Source of the DNA: Blakeslea trispora
Taxonomy: Eukaryota > Mucoromycota > Mucoromycetes > Mucorales > Choanephoraceae
DNA: 64,000 nt
Assembly: GCA_025331445.1 (NCBI GenBank)
Contig: JAIWNE010000038.1
Location: 186,001 to 250,000, forward strand
Direction: 5' to 3'
Position numbers and translations under genes: made by a program. Positions 57,950 through 64,000 of the stretch are shown piece by piece. The notes below the pieces were generated by a model that saw only the letters and a list, made by a program, of their open reading frames with translations, was not told the origin of the DNA and searched no databases. Position 1 is the stretch's first letter. Each line of letters begins with the position of its first letter.

Positions 57950-60900
57950 CTAGAATTGAGTCAAGGGAATTTGAGCGCGTTCAAAATAAGCAGGTAAGAA
58001 TTGAGTAGCTTCGGGTAGTTTAGAGCATAGATCTCTAGCCACATTACGTTTTTCAGTAGGCATGGCAACCAACTGTTGCACAAGATAGACTTGACTGACA
58101 GGCAAGTTGGCAGTAGGATCTTCTTGAATAGGGTGACTGGTAGCCAACTTGGCAAATGTGGTTTGATAGCCTCCTTCTTCAATATCCAAGGTATACAATT
58201 CGTCAGGTCCATCTGTTTCAGCTGTGGCAGGTAATTCCAAAAGAGCTAATAGAGCAAACATGGATTTGGGCCAAAGTTCTTGAGAATAAGGTGGACTCAT
58301 CATCACATCAGAACGAGTCAACAGATGAGTGACACCTACACTACCAATACGACGATCGATTGGCTTATGAAGCTTGATTAAATCAGGAAGGACAAAAAAG
58401 TTCATGACTTGACCAAACAAACTATATATTTCAAGAACGTCAGTCCATTTCTTTTTTTTTCTTAAACAATAACTTACCCAGCTTGAATGGTTTCAAAAAC
58501 ACGAATGATACTATCAGGACCTTGCATCGATTCTGTCAAGAAACAAGTACACATCCATAAAGTGAAATTACGTGTGAATCTATCAAATGTGATTTCCTCT
58601 CCCTTCTTCTTGCTCAAGAGTCGCTTAAGGACAGCATTACACAAGACAGGCAAATAATTGCCGAGGACATTCAAGGGCACACGTTTCGTGATGGTTTCCA
58701 ACAAGAGGATACCATAGTGATCAAATTGGCGAGAATAGACGAGCTTCTGTTGGAAAATACCGAGAATGGACTCTAACTGGTTATTGGCCAAGATGGTCTG
58801 AGCACCCTTATCAAGATAGGCTTGCATCAAGCGCACCAAAGCAGGAATGTTACCTTGTTCCCAAAGAGAAGGGTTTAACAGGGGAGTCAAGAGTGCCATA
58901 TAGGCAGGTGTAAGTTCATTGCCCTTGTGTTGCTCCAACAGTTGAGCCAACAGTTGAAAGACATAAGGGCTAAACTCTTGCACCTCTTGAGACAAGATGG
59001 TCTGGAAGGGACCAAAACACAAGTTTTCAAACTGGCTCAAGGCACCTTCAGAGATAGGGCAGATGAAGCGAATCAGTGCACCAATACTTTCAAACACATA
59101 GTGGTTGAACTTGGGGTTACTGGGGTTCTTGCTGACCATGGCCAAGATGTGAGTCAATTGGGTCATGATGGCAGTGACATAGGGTTCCATATCTTGACGA
59201 CTGGTGATGATGACACGCATCACAGCTCTCATGAGATAATCATTTTCAGATAACTTTTCAGGTGTTTGGCCTAGTTCAATCAATCGGAACAATTGAGTCA
59301 ATAAGGTTTCTGTATAAGGCTTGATATCTGCAGCAGTGAACCTAATAAAGAAAAAAAAAAGAAGAGTGGATTAGAAAAAGAACTATAGCATAAGTATGAA
59401 CTTTAGACTAACTTACATCATGGTCTTTCCTTGACGGATAAACAAGATACGTTCAATAGCGATGGCAGCATAGGTATGAACAACATAATCTGTAGATTCG
59501 AGATGTTTGACAAGCAAAGGAAAGACAGTCAAAAGTTGTTCTTTTGTCAACTGGTTTCTAAAGGTATAGACATATTTGATGGCATCCATCTTGAGGATTG
59601 GAATCTCGGTATTAACTTCAGATTGTAAGTCGCACAAGACATGCTTTGAAAAGAAATCAACCACATCCACCAGTTCGTTTGTCTTGGTCACGCCAAGTTG
59701 AAGCGTGGAAGAACGTGTGGCGATAGCTACCAACAAGAAAATGGCTGTATTCTTGTCCTTCCAGTTTGCCTTGGGATTGGCATTATAGTTTTGCAAGAAA
59801 CGACCGACATATTCCGACATAATCTTGGTGACCTGTGTCTCAAAGCGTTCCATTAAGCCACGAATGAAATCAGCAGCAGCACGACGTCGGGTGTCATGAT
59901 CGGATCCTTCGAGATCTCGGCGAATGTATTCAATTGGGTTGTCTTCATAGAGTTCTTCATCGGAGGTACGGATAGCAATGTTGGGTAAAGCAATACGTTC
60001 ACACATGGTACTGAGTGTAGCCTCATTGGCGAAATAGTCACTATGACGATCAATTCTGACAATGACAGACAAGACAGAGAATGCTTTACAGACAGTCTAA
60101 ACAAAAAAAAAAAGAATGAGAAATCATTAGGATAAATAAAGATGGATGAACACTCACTGTATCATATTTAGAATCGCCATTGGTACTTGTTAGCAAATTA
60201 ACGACAATAGGCACAAACACATTTAACTGAGGGAATGCTTCTTCATAACGAGATGCATAGAGTTCAAGGATATAACAGATACCCGTCTTGATCTGCTCCA
60301 AGGGTCCTTCTTCCTCTTCATCCTCTGTGACCAATAAGGGGTTTTGGTAAACGAGGTATTTCTCAAACAAGCCCATAAAAGTGCCCAAGTGATCTTCAAA
60401 GAACTCGGGTAAATCCTGACAGTTGAGATCATAGTAAATCTTGATCAACAGAATCAGCGAACGAGCCAAGATTTGAAGTGCTTGTAAGTTGTTGCTGTTC
60501 TCTTCAATCAATTTATCTGTGATCTGGAATAGCTGCATATAAGGCTCACAGAACAAATCCAGTACATACTTGATACTCAAGAACAATTCATCTGATCTAA
60601 AGGCTGATCTCCATCGCTTAAAGATAGAATGTGCTGTACCGAGAATACCATTGTTGACTCTATAATCAGTAGGGCTTAATTTACTGATTAATTCCTATTG
60701 TATGTTATCATCAGCTTTCTATTCCCATTGACAGATTAAACAAACTTACAGGTAAAAGTGTATCCCATTTCTCAGGGAAATCAGAAGCTGCAATCAAACT
60801 GAGCGCGTCACTGATCTGTAATTGAAGCTTATCGGGCACAGTAATCATCAACTGAACAATCTGTTGCTTGATCTCGAGACGATCTTGTGCAGCAATCTTA

Positions 60901-61254
60901 TCGGCTTCATTTTCGTTTTCCTATTTCTCTTGAGTAACACAGTAATAGTCTCTCCTAAATGTACATACCAAAACCCAGTTACGTTTGATATAGTTCTTGA
61001 AGTAGACTGCACCTGCCATTCGAATGACCATGTCGCATGCGTCGTCACCAATTGTTCTTAATAAGAGCATTGGAAACCCGGGTTGAGATTCCACTTGACT
61101 CAAATTGAAAGCAGCTATTTGACATGGCATTAGTTTTTTGTGGGTGGGTGTACTTTCTCTCTCTCTTCTCTATTTTACCTTCTTTCTGTGTAGCAGGGTT
61201 TAAAGTCTGTAACAAGTATTGTTGCAAAGTGGCATAAGTTTGTTCATTGTTCAT
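57950..61254 (-). CDS. CSE1: exportin-2, importin-alpha re-exporter CSE1/CAS
   Basis: Exons in coding order: 61254..61179, 61114..60969, 60920..60750, 60694..60158, 60096..59417, 59341..58478, 58421..57950; 981 residues, the normal length. Cse1 is a HEAT-repeat karyopherin that returns importin-alpha to the cytoplasm with Ran-GTP. The importin-beta N-terminal domain reads TLNPATQKEAAFNLSQVESQ, then AVYFKNYIKRNW. Further family sequences: ISDALSLIAASDFPEKWDTL, LGTAHSIFKRWRSAFRSDEL, EYIRRDLEGSDHDTRRRAA, DAIKYVYTFRNQL, YAAIAIERIL, and a C-terminal MSPPYSQELWPKSMFALL. No breaks. It shares a 166-bp divergent promoter with the F-box gene and ends 226 bp from the stop of the convergent MedA-like gene. 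Confidence 0.97.
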
Positions 61255-61420
61255 TTTGACAACAAAAAAAAAGTACGAGTTAAGAAAAAAAAAAGTTAAA
61301 GCGCGCAAGAAGAGGGCTTAAACGTCACTTACACGCGTTTTTTTTTCTTGAATTTTTAACTTCAGCTATTTTTTCTTTTGCAACTTGTCCTTTTTTTTCT
61401 TTTTTCCTGCAAACAATACC
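61255..61420. promoter_or_regulatory. compact bidirectional promoter, CSE1 / F-box gene
   Basis: 166 bp between two divergent ATGs, consisting of A-rich then T-rich halves with GCGCGC near 61303 and ACGCG at about 61333. No TATA box is clear. Confidence 0.55.
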
Positions 61421-63087
61421 ATGTCATTGCAGAGAACGCCTCTTGAAGAAAAAAGCAATGTGAATCAGATACCGCCACCACCCAAACTAGACAATCATGC
61501 TTTGGAAAAAATGCAACGTTTAAGACCTTATAGTGTAAGGTGATGATGTTCTTCTCTTCTTTTTTTCCTCTCTTTCTAATCTAGTTTTTATTATTATTTT
61601 AGTGGTCACCACTACGTACAAAAAAGACTAAACAAACAGAAGAAAAGACAACACCACCACCACCATCACCTTCACTATCAACCGAATCCAAAAATACACC
61701 TTCCCCTATACCTTCACCTACCAACAGTCAAAAGACAAAGAAACGATCCCTTGAGCGATTAGGGAGTCGAAAGGTGAAAAAGAAAGAGCCGAATCGATTT
61801 GCTGATGAATATGATGTGCCCATCAGTCGACTCTCTATAGACTGTCTCTTGGCTATTTTTGCCTATTGCGAATGTTTTGAAGATTATTGTAACTTATTAC
61901 AAGTGTGTACTACATGGCGTGCTATAGCCAGTCAACCTTTTATTGTAACCTTTTCTCCTTAAAAAAACATATTCTTTTATTGACTTTTACTCTTTTTTTT
62001 TTAGTGGCGAAAGATTCATACCCAATGGAGTGCGTTAAATAAACAGATCAAAGTGATGCATCTACCACGACGACGATTCGATCAACTTCACTATATACGA
62101 TCCCTTTGTGTGTTCAACGATAAACAAGAAATGCCTCTGTTTCTAACGGATATCAAAATACCACCCTTTGAACAACTCAAGGAACTTTGCTTGACATCCA
62201 TGTACCTGGCTGACATTGATCGTCTCGTTGCCTGGCTAGATCACCTCACTAGCCTGACATGTGAAAAGACACTGGTAGGCCAACGACCGACCCTTCGACT
62301 CGGCATGTTTTCTCGGCTAAGACAGTTGGAACACCTACACATTGATTTCTATGTACCCTGTTGTCTTGGTTTCAATCGTGCCACTGCCTTTCTCAACAGT
62401 GACCGTACCACCTTGACTGAACGACTGCCTGTCAGCCTCAAGAGCTTTTCACTTCATGGTATCTATGACTCTGAAGAGCTCTTGTTTGATGTTCAGTTGC
62501 GCGATCTATTCCATGATGTGCCTGTCCTTCGCCATCCTCATCCACTCACACGTCTCAATCGACGGGCAGAGGCGATGTGGATGATTGAACAGCGACAAGA
62601 AGAGATTGAACATCAAGACCAGATGATTGCCAATTGGATCGAGATGGAAAGGACGATGGTACAAAAGTACAACGTGTTCAACTGTCTGACTCAGCTTACT
62701 TCCTTATCGCTGGGATCTGTCCGTTCGTTTACTTCACGTATTTGGCGTGAATGCATGATACCATGTGCAGGCCATCTAGAATATTTGTTCTTGGCTGGTT
62801 GGAATGGGAAACGAGAGAATCCTCTCTTGACTGTTCAACGTCTTGTCCAGCCTGATCTGAAAGACGATGCAGAAGAAGCACTGGCTGAGTTTATAGGTGC
62901 ACTTGGAGCCATTCAACAGATGACACTGGACCGGTTTGTCTGTAGTCAAGGCCTAGTCGATGGCATCAACCAAATTCAACGTCCCTTCACTCTCACACAT
63001 AAACTGAACAACACACCGGAGACCAGGATGGAGTCTGTTGCTAATACCACACTTTACCAATGTCACATTACATTTGCATCATCATAA
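61421..63087 (+). CDS. F-box protein
   Basis: Exons 61421..61534, 61603..61944, 62005..63087; 512 residues. The N-terminal 110 residues are Pro/Ser/Lys-rich with an RSLERLGSRKVKKK basic patch. An F-box follows (ISRLSIDCLLAIFAYCECFE / LLQVCTTWRAIASQPFIW) at about residues 115-155, which would bind Skp1 in an SCF ubiquitin ligase. The rest shows repeated L..L.L....L patterns (LKELCLTSMYLADIDRL, LRQLEHLHIDFYV, LTQLTSLSLGSVRSF, LEYLFLAGWN), consistent with irregular leucine-rich repeats as substrate-binding arms. The substrate is unknown. The two introns have T-rich acceptors and keep the frame. Confidence 0.85.
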
Positions 63088-63143
63088 TAAAAAATTACTA
63101 TTTATTGCTCTCTCTTTTTTTTTCTCTTTTGCTTCAATTTATT

Positions 63144-64000
63144 ATGCAAGATCCACCTTTATCTGCTTGCTTTCAACAATTATGCCAACGTATGCTCGAT
63201 GGTCCTCCTAGAAATACAACCAAGAAGAATGTAGAAGATTTTCGTGTTATTCTTCATTTGATCATGCACGAATGTTCAAAAGCGAATATAGAGGTAAAAA
63301 AAAAACAGAATCCCCCTCCTTCCTTTCTTTTAATACTTAACACCATGGGATTAGACAGGAAAAGTATGGGTATTTGAACACTGCCAACAACCTCATCACA
63401 TAGAGGCCGTTCTAGAATACATGTTGGCTCTATCGAAATCAAGGAATTCACCCACTGACAGACTTCATATGATTTACCTGTTGAACGACGTTGTCTTTCA
63501 TACGTAAGTGCCCTGTTGTTATGAAATGTATGTTTGTTCATATAAAAAGCGATTAGTGTGAGAAAACACATGTTATGGATGCGCAATGCCATGTTGCCTT
63601 TATTAGTGTCCATGTTAAGACTAGCTTATGAAGCAGCTGGATCCCCAGAATATGAAGCCAAGCTTATCAAAGTAAATCATGATTTACTATTAGAGAAGGA
63701 AAAAATACTTATGATTGTTTATATTAGACAATTAGTTTTTGGGGCGAAAAGCATATCTTTGAACCTCATATCATTCAACAGATAAAGTACGAAATGACAA
63801 CACCATCACAGTCATCACAACAATTGCAGCCATCGCCACCACCACCACCACCACCACAATTACCTTCACCTACACCCACCTTGCCCCCTAAGCCATATCA
63901 TGAATTACCAGCAGGACTCATGTTACTTGTAAAAGTAAAGTATCTTTTTGAACACTTTTATCATCTTTTACTTATCAAACAATTAGACTGAAGATGATCA
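63144..64000 (+). CDS. CHERP-like CID-domain protein, truncated by the window end
   Basis: Exons 63144..63293, 63355..63503, 63557..63671, 63728..63934 and 63987.. onward. The first about 155 residues look like a CID (RNA polymerase II CTD-interacting) helical bundle: VEDFRVILHLIMHECSKANI, DRLHMIYLLNDVVFHT, MLPLLVSMLRLAYEAA, FEPHIIQQIKYEM. Then comes a polyproline stretch and PYHELPAGLMLLVKTEDD, which matches the LPAGLM...VKLED block of animal CHERP, a U2 snRNP-associated splicing factor. The CID plus this block is my reason for the call; the C-terminal Arg/Ser and G-patch part would lie beyond the window. The start ATG is only 57 bp after the F-box stop, so the true N-terminus is not certain. 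Confidence 0.65.

Overview
This window comes from a fungal nuclear genome, most likely an early-diverging filamentous fungus of the Mucorales (Mucoromycota). The basis is spliceosomal genes with very short introns (mostly 47-90 nt, GTAAGT/GTATGT donors, YTAG or CAG acceptors), AT-rich spacers full of A/T and pyrimidine runs, an uninterrupted fungal-type tRNA-Glu, and a gene set that reads as Mucoralean: a protein with two DUF8032-like modules, a MedA-like regulator, and an orphan single-exon protein of a type I associate with Mucorales. Gene models were built by hand from splice signals and reading-phase checks. The exon lists in the evidence fields are phase-consistent unless stated otherwise.

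Layout. 0-13.4 kb: DUF8032-like protein (+), Golgi class I alpha-mannosidase GH47 (-), a small secreted Kex2-type acidic repeat protein (+), a bZIP factor (+) and a 14-TM MFS drug:H+ antiporter (-). 13.4-18.2 kb: gene-poor, holding tRNA-Glu(UUC) and a 279-bp Tc1/mariner-type MITE. 18.2-19.7 kb: an uncharacterised single-exon 483-aa protein. 20.7-28.9 kb: a transposon island with a decayed DDE transposase, a MITE nested inside another MITE, a non-LTR (LINE) element with ORF1 (CCHC), endonuclease, reverse transcriptase and zf-RVT, an 87-bp tandem 5' array, and a broken gene fragment.

30.4-45.1 kb is dense housekeeping sequence: PMC1-type Ca2+-ATPase (-), SNF2/Rad5-type helicase (-), ER DnaJ chaperone ending in HQEL (+), mitochondrial RsmH/METTL15-type methyltransferase (-), ARP2 (+) and an NRC-2/Fpk1-type AGC kinase (-). 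45.1-48.6 kb is a spacer with a 77-bp tandem repeat. 48.6-64 kb: ASA1 WD40 protein (+), ammonium transporter (+), a secreted twin-cysteine-module protein (-), MedA/Medusa-like regulator (+), exportin CSE1 (-), an F-box protein (+) and a CHERP-like CID protein cut by the window end (+).

The genes do not form one pathway. The recurring architecture is short divergent promoters (METTL15-type/ARP2 180 bp, CSE1/F-box 166 bp) and tight convergent ends (DnaJ/METTL15-type 35 bp, ARP2/kinase 105 bp). Secretory-pathway functions recur: GH47, ER DnaJ, Ca2+ pump and flippase-kinase-like enzyme.

The most unusual structures are the 23-bp-phased terminal boxes of the nested MITE, the LINE with mouse-L1-like 5' monomers, an apparent one-base break (or 32-nt intron) in the Ca2+-ATPase, and the twin-module cysteine-rich secreted protein. 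I saw nothing that I could defend as a wholly new multi-gene system.
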